Source: Bradyrhizobium tropiciagri (GTDB lineage: Bacteria; Pseudomonadota; Alphaproteobacteria; Rhizobiales; Xanthobacteraceae). Taken from it: DNA of 64,000 bases. Below the pieces are notes generated by a model that saw only the letters and a program-made list of their open reading frames with translations, made no database searches and had not been told where the DNA came from. Made by a program: the position numbers and the translations under genes. Shown in pieces: positions 54,965 through 62,753 of this stretch (position 1 is its first letter; every line of letters starts with the position of its first letter). The DNA is taken from assembly GCF_018130505.1 (NCBI RefSeq), contig NZ_JAFCKH010000002.1, positions 558,001-622,000 of the forward strand, in the 5' to 3' direction.

Positions 54965-55036
54965 CAATGTCCGCTGCACCGAACGAAACGGACAGAGGCC
55001 AAGCAGGCTGCCTAGTCGGCTTGTGACCCAAGGCGG
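54965..55036. repeat. Direct repeat, right copy (pair with 53681-53750)
   Basis: CAATGTCCGCTGCACCGAAC ... GCAGGCTGCCTAGTCGGCTT GTGACCCA repeats the left copy. It lies in the 345-base gap 54834-55178, where no other element was recognised. Confidence 0.8.
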
Positions 55037-55178
55037 ACTTCGTCGAATTTTTCTCACTGGCCGCGTCGGCTTGCTTGGTCGCACAAGGCAATTCCGCGAC
55101 CTCGGATGTCAATACGGACGATAGTAGCCGCGGCCGAAGCGGCCGATGCTCTGCTGGCTCCATTGCGGGGGAGGCTGC

Positions 55179-55934
55179 CTAAACCGGGATAACCGCTGCC
55201 CGGCGTCGGGACAGTGATGCAACAGGCCCCTTGCAGGCGTCGGTTGGTGGTGCGGCCTCAATACCGAACGTTGTGGCAAGTTCTCTGACGCCAGCGGGAG
55301 TCACGAGGAGCGCGCGGCTATCGCGGATATGCTCGACCCAGTCGTGCTCGAGGGCGTGGCGAAGAATGGCGGCGCCGACCGCCCCGGCCAGATGCGGCCG
55401 GCGCTCGCTCCAGTCGAGACAAGCTCGGCAGAACACCCGGCGCCTGGAGGCGAGGCAAAGATCGACGCCCAACGCATCGAAGAATGACCGACCGGCATCG
55501 GTCAGTTGGCCGCCATCCTCGTCGAGCAGAACAAACGACTGCTGGACCAGCCGGTCGGCGATTGCAACGGCGATGCGGCCAGCCATGTGGTCATAGCACG
55601 TGCGCGCGTGTCGAAGCGTCTCGCCGCCGCGCCAGAGATTGCGCTGTTGCGCGGGACCTTCCTGCGCCACCACCATGAGAGCTTCCAGCATGCGTGCGAC
55701 AAGCGGAGAGGCCAGGCGGAAATATCGTCGTCGGCCCCGCCTTTCGAGCGCGAGCAGTCCGGCGTCGCTGAGTTTCGCGAGATGGCCACTCGCCGTCTGC
55801 GGCGCCACGCCGGACAGATAGGCGAGCTCCGTGGCGGTCAATGTTCGGCCATCCATCAGCGCACTCAGCATGTTGGCGCGCGCGGGATCGCCGACGAGTG
55901 CCGCGACCTGCGCGATCTTGGGTCCCGTGTCCAT
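55179..55934 (-). CDS. ArsR-type winged-helix regulator with C-terminal extension
   Basis: A 251-residue regulator. The ArsR HTH is in ALVGDPARANMLSALMDGRT, then LTATELAYLSGVAPQTASGH and LAKLSDAGLLALERRGRRRY. A second half of about 140 residues contains CYDHMAGRIAVAIADRLV and VFCRACLDWSERRPHLAGAV with closely spaced cysteines, as in long ArsR-like repressors next to exporters. The divergent DHA2 exporter is the likely target. The start codon lies within a 15-base tandem repeat. Confidence 0.85.
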   Translation of the reverse strand: MDTGPKIAQVAALVGDPARANMLSALMDGRTLTATELAYLSGVAPQTASGHLAKLSDAGLLALERRGRRRYFRLASPLVARMLEALMVVAQEGPAQQRNLWRGGETLRHARTCYDHMAGRIAVAIADRLVQQSFVLLDEDGGQLTDAGRSFFDALGVDLCLASRRRVFCRACLDWSERRPHLAGAVGAAILRHALEHDWVEHIRDSRALLVTPAGVRELATTFGIEAAPPTDACKGPVASLSRRRAAVIPV

Positions 55935-55961
55935 GTCTTGATCCTACATGTCTTGATCCTA
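55932..55961. repeat. Perfect 15-base tandem repeat covering the ArsR start
   Basis: On the reverse strand TAGGATCAAGACATG occurs twice without a break. Each unit supplies AGGA and an ATG; the upstream ATG is followed at once by TAG. Confidence 0.85.
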
Positions 55962-56087
55962 CGCCGCCCAGGACGCAGCGCCAAGCACGAACACTTCGGC
56001 GAAGATCGTAGTGTTTCCGCGAGACCGGCGCGATCGCGGGACATAGATCTGAGCCGTCAAATCCTCACAGACAACCGAGTGTGATCA

Positions 56088-57500
56088 ATGCAGCCAACTT
56101 TGCTCGACACAAGGCGTCGGGAACAAGCCCGCTCCGACAACACGTCATTGCATTCGCAACTCGCCAAGCCGCTGGCGCTTGCGGCCATGAGCCTCGGCCT
56201 TGGCGTGGTGCAGCTCGACATCACCATCGTCAACACCGCGCTGAGCAGCATCGGGACCTCGCTCGGCGGCAGCGTCGCCGAACTGCAATGGGTGGTGACC
56301 GCCTATACCATCGCGTTCGCTGCCTTCATTCTGACTGCCGGCGCGCTCGGTGACCGCGTTGGCGCCAAACGGATATTCATGGCGGGCTTTGCCATCTTCA
56401 CGCTGGCTTCGCTCGCCTGCGCACTGGCCTCGTCGGCGCCGTTCCTGATCGCCGCGCGCGCCGTGCAGGGCCTGGCGGCGGCGATCCTGGTGCCGAACTC
56501 GCTGACGCTGCTCAATCACGCCTACGCCGATCCGAAGGCGCGCGGCCGCGCGGTCGGCTTCTGGGCTGCAGGTGCGAGCGTCGCATTGACCGCAGGGCCG
56601 TTCGTCGGCGGTGCGCTGATCGCGCTGGTCGGCTGGCGCTCGATCTTCCTGGTCAACCTGCCGATCGGCGCCGCCGGCCTCTGGCTCGCATGGCGTTATG
56701 CGGAGGAGACGCCGCGAATAGCGCAGCGCGAGATCGATCTGCCGGGCCAGATCGCGGCGATCGCAGCGCTCGGCACGCTGGCCGGGGCCCTGATCGAGGG
56801 CGGCGTGCTCGGCTGGAGCCATCCGCTCGTCATCATGGGCTTCGCGGCGGCGGCCGTGATCGGACTCCTGTTCGTATGGCGCGAGGCACGCGCGCCACAA
56901 CCGATGCTGCCGCTCTCGCTGTTCGGCCATCGCATGTTCGCGCTGACCGCGCTGGTCGGGCTCCTCTTCAACATCGCCTTCTACGGCCTGATCTTCGTGC
57001 TGAGCCTCTATTTCCAGCAGGTCAGCGGCTGGTCGCCGTTCGCAACGGGCCTCGCCTTCGTGCCCATGATGGCCATGGTGCTGCCCGCCAACCTCGTCGC
57101 CGCGTCGGTCAGCGAGCGGCTGGGCGCGCCGCAAACCATCGCGCTGGCTTCGATGATCACCGCCGCGGGCTGCATCGCGCTGCTGCCCATGACCTCAGGC
57201 ACGAGCTACTGGGCGATCGGCGTGCAACTCGTCGTCCTCGGCGGCGGCCTCGGCCTGCTCGTGCCGCCTTTGACCTCGACACTGCTCGGCAGTGTCGAGA
57301 AGTCGCGATCCGGCATCGCCGCAGGCGTGCTGAATGCGACGCGACAAACAGGCAGCGTGCTTGGTGTCGCCCTGTTCGGCTCGCTGGTCGAAGGGGACAA
57401 CGGGTTCATTGCAGGCGCACATGCCTCGCTGGTGATATCGGCTGCCGTGTTGCTCGCAGGTGCGGTCGTGATCTGGCTTGGCCGGTCAACGAAGGGATGA
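56088..57500 (+). CDS. DHA2-family MFS exporter
   Basis: A 470-residue 14-helix drug:H+ antiporter. Motif D1 is LDITIVNTALSSIGTSLGGS, loop motif A is GALGDRVGAKRIF, and motif C is ALTAGPFVGGALIALVGWRS. Only the first few dozen residues (QPTLLDTRRREQARSDNTSL) are unlike the family. No fusion protein is adjacent, so it may act alone. Divergent from the ArsR-type regulator, 153 bases between starts. ATG at 56088. Confidence 0.92.
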   Translation: MQPTLLDTRRREQARSDNTSLHSQLAKPLALAAMSLGLGVVQLDITIVNTALSSIGTSLGGSVAELQWVVTAYTIAFAAFILTAGALGDRVGAKRIFMAGFAIFTLASLACALASSAPFLIAARAVQGLAAAILVPNSLTLLNHAYADPKARGRAVGFWAAGASVALTAGPFVGGALIALVGWRSIFLVNLPIGAAGLWLAWRYAEETPRIAQREIDLPGQIAAIAALGTLAGALIEGGVLGWSHPLVIMGFAAAAVIGLLFVWREARAPQPMLPLSLFGHRMFALTALVGLLFNIAFYGLIFVLSLYFQQVSGWSPFATGLAFVPMMAMVLPANLVAASVSERLGAPQTIALASMITAAGCIALLPMTSGTSYWAIGVQLVVLGGGLGLLVPPLTSTLLGSVEKSRSGIAAGVLNATRQTGSVLGVALFGSLVEGDNGFIAGAHASLVISAAVLLAGAVVIWLGRSTKG

Positions 57501-57554
57501 TGAAGAGGACATGTGCGGACCGGGTAGGAACCACGGAACGCGGGAGCGCCCGCG

Positions 57555-58076
57555 TCACGAAGCATCCCGGCTTCGCGCTGCTCGCCAGGGCGTAAGCCGT
57601 GGAATCCAGCGCGGGACGTTGGCGCGGAAATCCTCGTACTGGGCGCCGAAGCTCTCGGCCAGCACCGGCTCCTCGTAGGCCACGACAAAGCCGTGGAACG
57701 CGAGCCACAAGAGCCCGCCGTAAATCAACAGACGCCCGTCGCCGAACAGGATCCCCTGGCCCAGGATGATCGCGACGACGGCGACGTAAATGGGATTGCG
57801 CACGTAGCGATAGAGCCCTGTCACCACCAGGTTCTGCGGCGGTGCGATCGGCGCCGGCGTGCCCAGCCCCTGCAGCGCAAAGCGTCCAAACGAGTCGATG
57901 AGCCCGGGCAGACCGGCGGCGATCAACAGCATCCCGACCGCGCGCGTCGCCTGCAGGTCGAAGAACGGCGGCCGAAACTGCCAAAGCGTGATCGACCACG
58001 GGATGAGCCCCGCCAGGACGCTGGGCGCAACCGCAAAGAAGAGGGCAGAACCCAGGACCGCGATCGTTTTCTGCAC
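57555..58076 (-). CDS. ICMT/PEMT-like membrane methyltransferase
   Basis: A 173-residue protein with about five helices. The diagnostic C-terminal block is NLVVTGLYRYVRNPIYVAVV, then EEPVLAESFGAQYEDFRANV, the pattern of isoprenylcysteine methyltransferase-like (PEMT) proteins, where RNPxY and EE-x-L bind S-adenosylmethionine. Substrates in bacteria are lipids or unknown. A GTG at 58076 after GAAGGAGG is the best start; the ATG 14 codons upstream lacks a ribosome site. Tail-to-tail with the exporter. Confidence 0.82.
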   Translation of the reverse strand: MQKTIAVLGSALFFAVAPSVLAGLIPWSITLWQFRPPFFDLQATRAVGMLLIAAGLPGLIDSFGRFALQGLGTPAPIAPPQNLVVTGLYRYVRNPIYVAVVAIILGQGILFGDGRLLIYGGLLWLAFHGFVVAYEEPVLAESFGAQYEDFRANVPRWIPRLTPWRAARSRDAS

Positions 58077-58141
58077 GGCGCCTCCTTCCCCTTCCTGTCG
58101 CAATGCTAATGCAAACATGTCCGGTCAGTGCGTTCAGCGGC

Positions 58142-58369
58142 TCAATCGCGACGGCGTTGCGAAAGCGTCTCGACCAGCCCCACTGTCCAGCACATCGGGC
58201 ATCCGCGTAGCGCGACGAGGGCGGCAACGCCCGCGCCGAGGGATAGCCAAGGGTGTGCGGTCTGCTGGACGATGGCCCAAGCGAGGAGCGCCGCCGCAGC
58301 CGCGCCGCGCATCAGGTGTGCGCCCAGGAAAGCGCTCCCGAACATGCCTAATCCACGAAAGTAGTTCAT
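58142..58369 (-). CDS. Small membrane protein with a CPMC motif
   Basis: A 75-residue protein with two hydrophobic helices (GMFGSAFLGAHLMRGAAAAA, WLSLGAGVAALVAL) and, at the end of the second, RGCPMCWTVGLVETLS (Cys57-Cys60). A CPxC motif at a membrane edge could bind metal or undergo redox change. Its ATG overlaps the stop of the ECF sigma gene (ATGA), so the two are translated together. Could be a sensor or anti-sigma-like partner; inference only. Confidence 0.7.
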   Translation of the reverse strand: MNYFRGLGMFGSAFLGAHLMRGAAAAALLAWAIVQQTAHPWLSLGAGVAALVALRGCPMCWTVGLVETLSQRRRD

Positions 58370-58935
58370 GTGCTCTCTCGCTCGCTATCCTTTGCGCCGT
58401 CCTTTGCGCTGTCTTTTGTGCCGAGCAAGTATTCGCGCACCAGTGCGCGGGCGCGGCGCAGGCGGCTTTTGGCCGCTTCGCGCGTCACGCCGAGCCGCCC
58501 GGCGATTTCCCAGATCGTCAGATCTTCGAGATCTCGCAGCAGCAGCACTTCGCGATGCGACGGCGAAAGCGACTCGATCGCATTGACCAGGTCTATGCGC
58601 AACTCGTCCGGCGGGACCTTTGCCAGCTCGCGCGACTCTTCCAGGCTGGCGAGCTCCTCGACGCCGCGCATCAGCATCAGCGCCGGCAGCATGCAAAGGC
58701 GTGCGATCACGGTCAGCAGCCAGCCGGCGAGTGCGGCCGGACTGCGGATCGTGCCCACGCGCCGGTACACGACGATGAGTGCTTCCTGCACCACGTCCTC
58801 GATAACCGAGGCGCGGTAGCAAAGGCGCCGGGCGTAGCGTCGAATATCCGGCTGCAGCGCCACCAACAGCTGGGTCAGCGCGTGCCGGTCACCCGACTGC
58901 GCCGCGAGCAGGAGATCGTCTGGTATGCGCGCCAA
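58366..58935 (-). CDS. ECF-type sigma factor
   Basis: An extracytoplasmic-function sigma of 189 residues. Region 2 is LTQLLVALQPDIRRYARRLC with SVIEDVVQEALIVVYRRVGT. Region 4 is AIESLSPSHREVLLLRDLED and IWEIAGRLGVTREAAKSRLR RARALV. The start is not ATG: TTG at 58935 has AAGGGG 10 bases upstream, GTG at 58944 is an alternative. Upstream is a DUF2892 gene, downstream a CPMC membrane protein. No classical anti-sigma (zinc ASD) gene is adjacent. The KDSAKDGAKDSE tail is a short repeat. Confidence 0.85.
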   Translation of the reverse strand: MARIPDDLLLAAQSGDRHALTQLLVALQPDIRRYARRLCYRASVIEDVVQEALIVVYRRVGTIRSPAALAGWLLTVIARLCMLPALMLMRGVEELASLEESRELAKVPPDELRIDLVNAIESLSPSHREVLLLRDLEDLTIWEIAGRLGVTREAAKSRLRRARALVREYLLGTKDSAKDGAKDSEREST

Positions 58936-58972
58936 GGCAGTCACCCCTTCAAAGGCGGTCACCCCTTCAGAG
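58936..58972. repeat. Imperfect tandem repeat before the sigma start
   Basis: Two 18-19 base units, GGCAGTCACCCCTTCAAAG and GGCGGTCACCCCTTCAGAG on the plus strand. One holds the stop of the DUF2892 gene and the other the ribosome site of the sigma gene. Confidence 0.7.
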
Positions 58973-59165
58973 GCTCGCGCCCGGCGACGGCGCAGGCAGG
59001 ACAATAGCCGAACACGCCGGTGACCAGCGTCACGACACCCGCGCCGCCGAGCAGGAGCCCGAGCGGCGAAGCGTGCAGTGCAACTACGCCGCAGACGAGC
59101 ATCAAGCCCCCGCCGATCAGCCTGGCCGCGCGCTCCCACCCGCCAACGTTCCTCTTATACCACAT
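58959..59165 (-). CDS. DUF2892 (YgaP-like) membrane protein with a CPAC motif
   Basis: A 68-residue protein beginning MWYKRNVGGWERAARLIGGG, the DUF2892 signature, with two helices (LIGGGLMLVCGVVALHASPL and LLLGGAGVVTLVTGVFGYCP). Cys55-Pro-Ala-Cys58 (YCPAC) ends the second helix. DUF2892 forms the membrane part of YgaP rhodanese and occurs alone in many bacteria. It precedes the ECF sigma gene by about 20 bases, so the three genes are probably one operon. Confidence 0.8.
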   Translation of the reverse strand: MWYKRNVGGWERAARLIGGGLMLVCGVVALHASPLGLLLGGAGVVTLVTGVFGYCPACAVAGREPLKG

Positions 59166-59290
59166 GGTTCTGTGCTCCGGTTCGTGACACGCCGCCATGG
59201 CGTGTTCACCCGGACAAGAGGGCGCAAACCCGGCTCCGGGGTCGCGGCACAAAAATAATTTGGGGCATGGCGGCTCAGCGGCCCCTGCCG

Positions 59291-60142
59291 CTACCCGAAA
59301 AAGGTCCGTAGCTCCCTCGCGACCAGCTCCGGCTTGCCGACATTGTCGGCGGCGATGTGGTCGGCCTTGGCAAGCTCGATCCGCGCGGCGCGCGGCAGCA
59401 CGCCGGCCAGGGCGTCGAGCGCGGCCTTGAGGAATTGCGGGCTCTTGCTGCCGCCGAGCAGCAGCGTGTCGGCGCGGATCGTGCTGAAGGGCTGCAGCGG
59501 CGCGGCTTCGATGTCTTTCACGATCTGCAGGTCGTTGCGCATCGCTTTGATCAGCGAGGCGATCGAGGCGTCGCCGTCTTTCACCCGCTTGGCCTGCGCA
59601 TTCAGGAGATAGCCGAACAAGGGGCGGAACACGGCGTGCGGCACCAGACGAAACAGCGTGGTGTCGCCGGTCCCCTTGAGCACAATCAACATGGCTCTCG
59701 CGAGATCGTTGCGCCGCATCGCCTCTTCATATCCCCGCGCCATCTCGTCGAAGGTCGCGCGATAGCTTTCGAGCGGCAGCGGCGGCTCGTAGACCGCGAG
59801 CTTCTCGATCGCAGGCGAGGTGGCCGCTGCCTGCAGCGCGAGGATGGCGCCGGAGCTCAGTCCGAACACGCGGCGCGCGCCGGTCTTCGACAGCAGCGCC
59901 GCGACGTCCTCGACCTCGCGCTGCAGGCCGATCGCGTTGCAGGGCAGGCTCATGCCGCGACCGCGCCGGTCGGGCACGTGGACGGTGAACGCATCGGACA
60001 ACAGCTCGGCCAGCCTGACGAAGTTCTGCGACGCCTGCAGGCCGCCGTGCAGCAGCACGAGCGCCGGGCCGGAGCCGAAGGTGCGATAGCCGATCCGGCT
60101 GCCGTCCGCCGCGATCACGCTGTCAACGATCTGTGCCTGCAT
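59291..60142 (-). CDS. Alpha/beta hydrolase (intact member of the duplicated family)
   Basis: A 283-residue hydrolase. GPALVLLHGGLQASQNFVRL contains the oxyanion region; the nucleophile elbow is GLSSGAILALQAA (Ser96). The acid and base are probably Asp in ADTLLLGGSKSP's neighbourhood and His in LAKADHIAADNVGKPE. Two C-terminal fragments of close relatives lie beside tRNA-Phe and its duplicate (51487-51701, 53325-53548). No signal peptide. The ATG at 60142 is chosen over the one two codons earlier. Substrate unknown. Confidence 0.88.
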   Translation of the reverse strand: MQAQIVDSVIAADGSRIGYRTFGSGPALVLLHGGLQASQNFVRLAELLSDAFTVHVPDRRGRGMSLPCNAIGLQREVEDVAALLSKTGARRVFGLSSGAILALQAAATSPAIEKLAVYEPPLPLESYRATFDEMARGYEEAMRRNDLARAMLIVLKGTGDTTLFRLVPHAVFRPLFGYLLNAQAKRVKDGDASIASLIKAMRNDLQIVKDIEAAPLQPFSTIRADTLLLGGSKSPQFLKAALDALAGVLPRAARIELAKADHIAADNVGKPELVARELRTFFG

Positions 60143-60370
60143 TCCCAACGTCCATCAGCCGTCAATTCGGCTGCACCTGATCAGAGCAGACTAGCACGAC
60201 GCTGCGGCGACGGACCGGCGCGGCGATCGCCGAGCAGGCACGCTCCGCCGCCCTCCATTTCCTAACGAAGCGTTACACGCCAGCCCCGAATTTCGCTGCT
60301 CAAGCGAAGTTGACGTTAAATCGACATGCTCATCATCGGCGATCCAGGCAATCGGACGCTCGAGGGCAGC

Positions 60371-61681
60371 ATGACCTCCCCTGCGGGATTGGAAGCTGGA
60401 ATACCCTCGCAAATGAGGCTGCAAGCAAGGTTGGTGACGATGATGACGGCGTGGCGCGCGCGCCTGCGCGGCTTTGCGCGCGACGAATCCGGCAGCTATG
60501 CCATCCTGGTGGCGCTGCTGATGCCCGTGCTGGTCGGCGCGGCGGGCCTCGGCACCGAGGTCGCGTGGTGGTTCTACAAGCACAAGAACATGATGAGCGC
60601 CGCGGATTCGGCGGCCGTCAGCGCGGCCACGGCCGGCACCAATCTTCTCACCGAAGCCAACGCCATCACGGCGTTCTACGGCTATTCCAACGGCGTCGAC
60701 AACGTCACCGTCGCGGTCAACCAGCCGCCCTCGACCGGCAGCTTCGCGACTGGCTCGCAGGCCGTCGAGGTCATCATCACCCAGCCGCAGCCGCGGCTGC
60801 TGTCGGCGCTGTTCGGCTCCGGCGCGGTGCCGGTCACGGCGCGCGCCGTCGCGCTCGGCAATATCGGAACGGGCTGCGTGCTGGCGCTCGACCCCACGGC
60901 AAGTCCGGCCGCGTCCGTGAAGGGCAGCGCGCAGCTCAATTTGATCAACTGCAATCTCTATGACAATTCCAGCGGCGGCCCGGCGCTGACCGTCACGGGC
61001 AGCGCCACGATCAACGCGCGGATGGTCGCCGTGGTCGGCGGCGTCACCGGTTCGAGCAGCATCACCACGACTGCCGGCATCCGGACCGGCGTGCGGCCGA
61101 CGCCGGATCCCTACGCCAACGTCACGCCGACGATGCCCGGCTATTGCGACCATTCGAACAAGTTCAACGTCAAGGGGTCGACGACGCTCAGCCCGGGCAG
61201 CTATTGCAACGACATCTCGGTCAACGCCGGCGCCACGCTGACGCTCGATCCGGGCATCTACTATCTCAAGGGCAGCAACCTGTCGGTGGCCGGCAACGCC
61301 ACCATCACCGGAACGGGTGTCACCATCGTGTTCACCAACTCCGGCTCAAGCTGGAGCTCGGCGAACATCGGCAGCAACGCCAATGTCAGCCTGACCGCGC
61401 CGACCAGCGGGGTCACCGCCGGCATTGCGTTGTATGGCGATCGCAACATGCCGGTCGGCACCACCTTCAACCTCACCGGCGGCGGCACGCAGAACCTCGC
61501 CGGCGCGGTCTATCTGCCGAAGGCCGATCTCAGCTTCAGCGGCGGCAACGGCACCAGCACCACGTGCACCCAGATCATTGCAGATACGATCACCTTTACC
61601 GGGAATTCGAATGTTCAGGTCAACTGCGCGGCGATGGGCGGTAGCGCCATCGGCTCGGCAACCGCGCAGCTCGTCGAGTAA
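60371..61681 (+). CDS. TadG-like pilus-associated protein with beta-repeat region
   Basis: A 436-residue exported protein. The N-terminal FARDESGSYAILVALLMPVL is the TadE/TadG pseudopilin-like helix (GSYA instead of GxxAVE), followed by TEVAWWFYKHKNMMSAADSA. The rest is rich in Gly/Ser/Thr with repeated beta motifs (SVAGNATITGTGVTIVFTNS, NVSLTAPTSGVTAGIALYGD), suggesting a parallel beta-helix or stalk. The start is ATG at 60371 with GAGGG upstream; 60413 or 60440 are options. First of three tad-like genes. Confidence 0.75.
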   Translation: MTSPAGLEAGIPSQMRLQARLVTMMTAWRARLRGFARDESGSYAILVALLMPVLVGAAGLGTEVAWWFYKHKNMMSAADSAAVSAATAGTNLLTEANAITAFYGYSNGVDNVTVAVNQPPSTGSFATGSQAVEVIITQPQPRLLSALFGSGAVPVTARAVALGNIGTGCVLALDPTASPAASVKGSAQLNLINCNLYDNSSGGPALTVTGSATINARMVAVVGGVTGSSSITTTAGIRTGVRPTPDPYANVTPTMPGYCDHSNKFNVKGSTTLSPGSYCNDISVNAGATLTLDPGIYYLKGSNLSVAGNATITGTGVTIVFTNSGSSWSSANIGSNANVSLTAPTSGVTAGIALYGDRNMPVGTTFNLTGGGTQNLAGAVYLPKADLSFSGGNGTSTTCTQIIADTITFTGNSNVQVNCAAMGGSAIGSATAQLVE

Positions 61682-61694
61682 GCCGATCGTCAGC

Positions 61695-62213
61695 ATGGAG
61701 GCCGACATGACAGGTGGTGAATGCCATTCGCGAAGGCGTGACATTGTACGTCGCATCCCGGCGCGCCGCATCTTCGGGCGCTTCCGGAAGGACCGGCGCG
61801 GCGCCGCTGCGGTCGAATTCGGCGTCCTGGTGCCGCTGCTGGCGCTGATGGCGGTCTCGGTGGTCGATCTGGGTCTGGCGATCTATCGCAAGATGCAGGT
61901 CGAGAACGCGGCGCAGGCCGGGGTGGAATATGCCATCGCGCACGGCTTCGACGCCAACGCGATTGCCGCGGCGGTGGTCAACGCGACCAATGCCACGACG
62001 ATCACGGCGACGCCGGCGCCGACCAAATATTGCGGCTGCGCGACCTCCACCGGCGTCACCAGCGCGACCTGCGGGGCGACCTGCCCGGGCGGCAAGCTGG
62101 CGGGCACCTACACCACCGTGTCGGCGCAGGCGAGCTACTTTACCATCATCAACTATCAGGTCGTGCCGGTCAGCTATGCCTTCAGCATGCAGTCGAAGGT
62201 GAGGCTGCAATGA
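61695..62213 (+). CDS. TadE-like minor pseudopilin (first)
   Basis: A 172-residue protein. The cytoplasmic, Arg-rich lead RRIPARRIFGRFRKDRRGA is followed by AAVEFGVLVPLLALMAVSVV, the TadE cleavage and helix motif, and then KMQVENAAQAGVEYAIAHGF. The exported part has cysteines in KYCGCATSTGVTSATCGATC. TadE-type proteins are processed by TadV and belong to Flp/tad pilus machinery. Starts at 61695, 13 bases after the preceding stop; ATGA overlap with the next gene. Confidence 0.85.
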   Translation: MEADMTGGECHSRRRDIVRRIPARRIFGRFRKDRRGAAAVEFGVLVPLLALMAVSVVDLGLAIYRKMQVENAAQAGVEYAIAHGFDANAIAAAVVNATNATTITATPAPTKYCGCATSTGVTSATCGATCPGGKLAGTYTTVSAQASYFTIINYQVVPVSYAFSMQSKVRLQ

Positions 62214-62596
62214 TGCGGGCCGTTCGCTTCTGGCGCGATCGCAGCGGTGCGTCCGCGCTCGAATTCGGCCTGATCGCGCCGCTGTTTTTCGCCTTGATCT
62301 TCGGCATCGTCGAGATCGGCCTGCTGCTGTGGACCCAGGCGGGAATGCAGCACGGCGCCGCGCTCGCCGCGCGCTGCGCCACGGTGAACGTCACGCTGTG
62401 TCCGACCAGCAACCCGACCATGATCACCACCTATGCAAGCCAGCAGGCCTTCGGCCTCAATCTGCCGGCCTCGACCTTCGCCTACGCCGCGCCGGCCTGC
62501 GGCAACCAGGTGACCGCAAGCTACCAGTTCCAGTTTCCGCAGATCCTCAATTTGTCCCCGGTGACGTTGACGGCAGCGTCGTGCTTCCCGGCATGA
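62210..62596 (+). CDS. TadE-like minor pseudopilin (second)
   Basis: A 128-residue protein with RDRSGASALEFGLIAPLFFA, then LIFGIVEIGLLLWTQAGMQH, the TadE helix. The mature domain has cysteines in AARCATVNVTLCPTSNPTM and PACGNQVTASY, with a Cys near the C-terminus. Its ATG overlaps the preceding stop. None of the other tad genes (cpaB-F, tadBC) are in the window. Confidence 0.87.
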   Translation: MMRAVRFWRDRSGASALEFGLIAPLFFALIFGIVEIGLLLWTQAGMQHGAALAARCATVNVTLCPTSNPTMITTYASQQAFGLNLPASTFAYAAPACGNQVTASYQFQFPQILNLSPVTLTAASCFPA

Positions 62597-62620
62597 GCGG
62601 GATCCGCCACACCCTGCGCC

Positions 62621-62723
62621 GTCATCGCCCGGCTTGACCGGGCGATCCAGTATTCCAGAGGCAGCGGTTATTGAGCGGATAAGCCGCGGCGTACTGGATC
62701 GCCCGGTCAAGCCGGGCGATGAC
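62621..62723. repeat. Palindromic pair, GTCATCGCCCGG family
   Basis: GTCATCGCCCGGCTTGACCG with GGCGATCCAGTA, mirrored by TACTGGATCGCCCGGTCAAG with CCGGGCGATGAC. It is the same family as 17279-17380, here well preserved. It lies between convergent genes. Confidence 0.85.
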
Positions 62724-62753
62724 AGTGGAGTGTGCGGCGCGAGCGCGCCGCGA

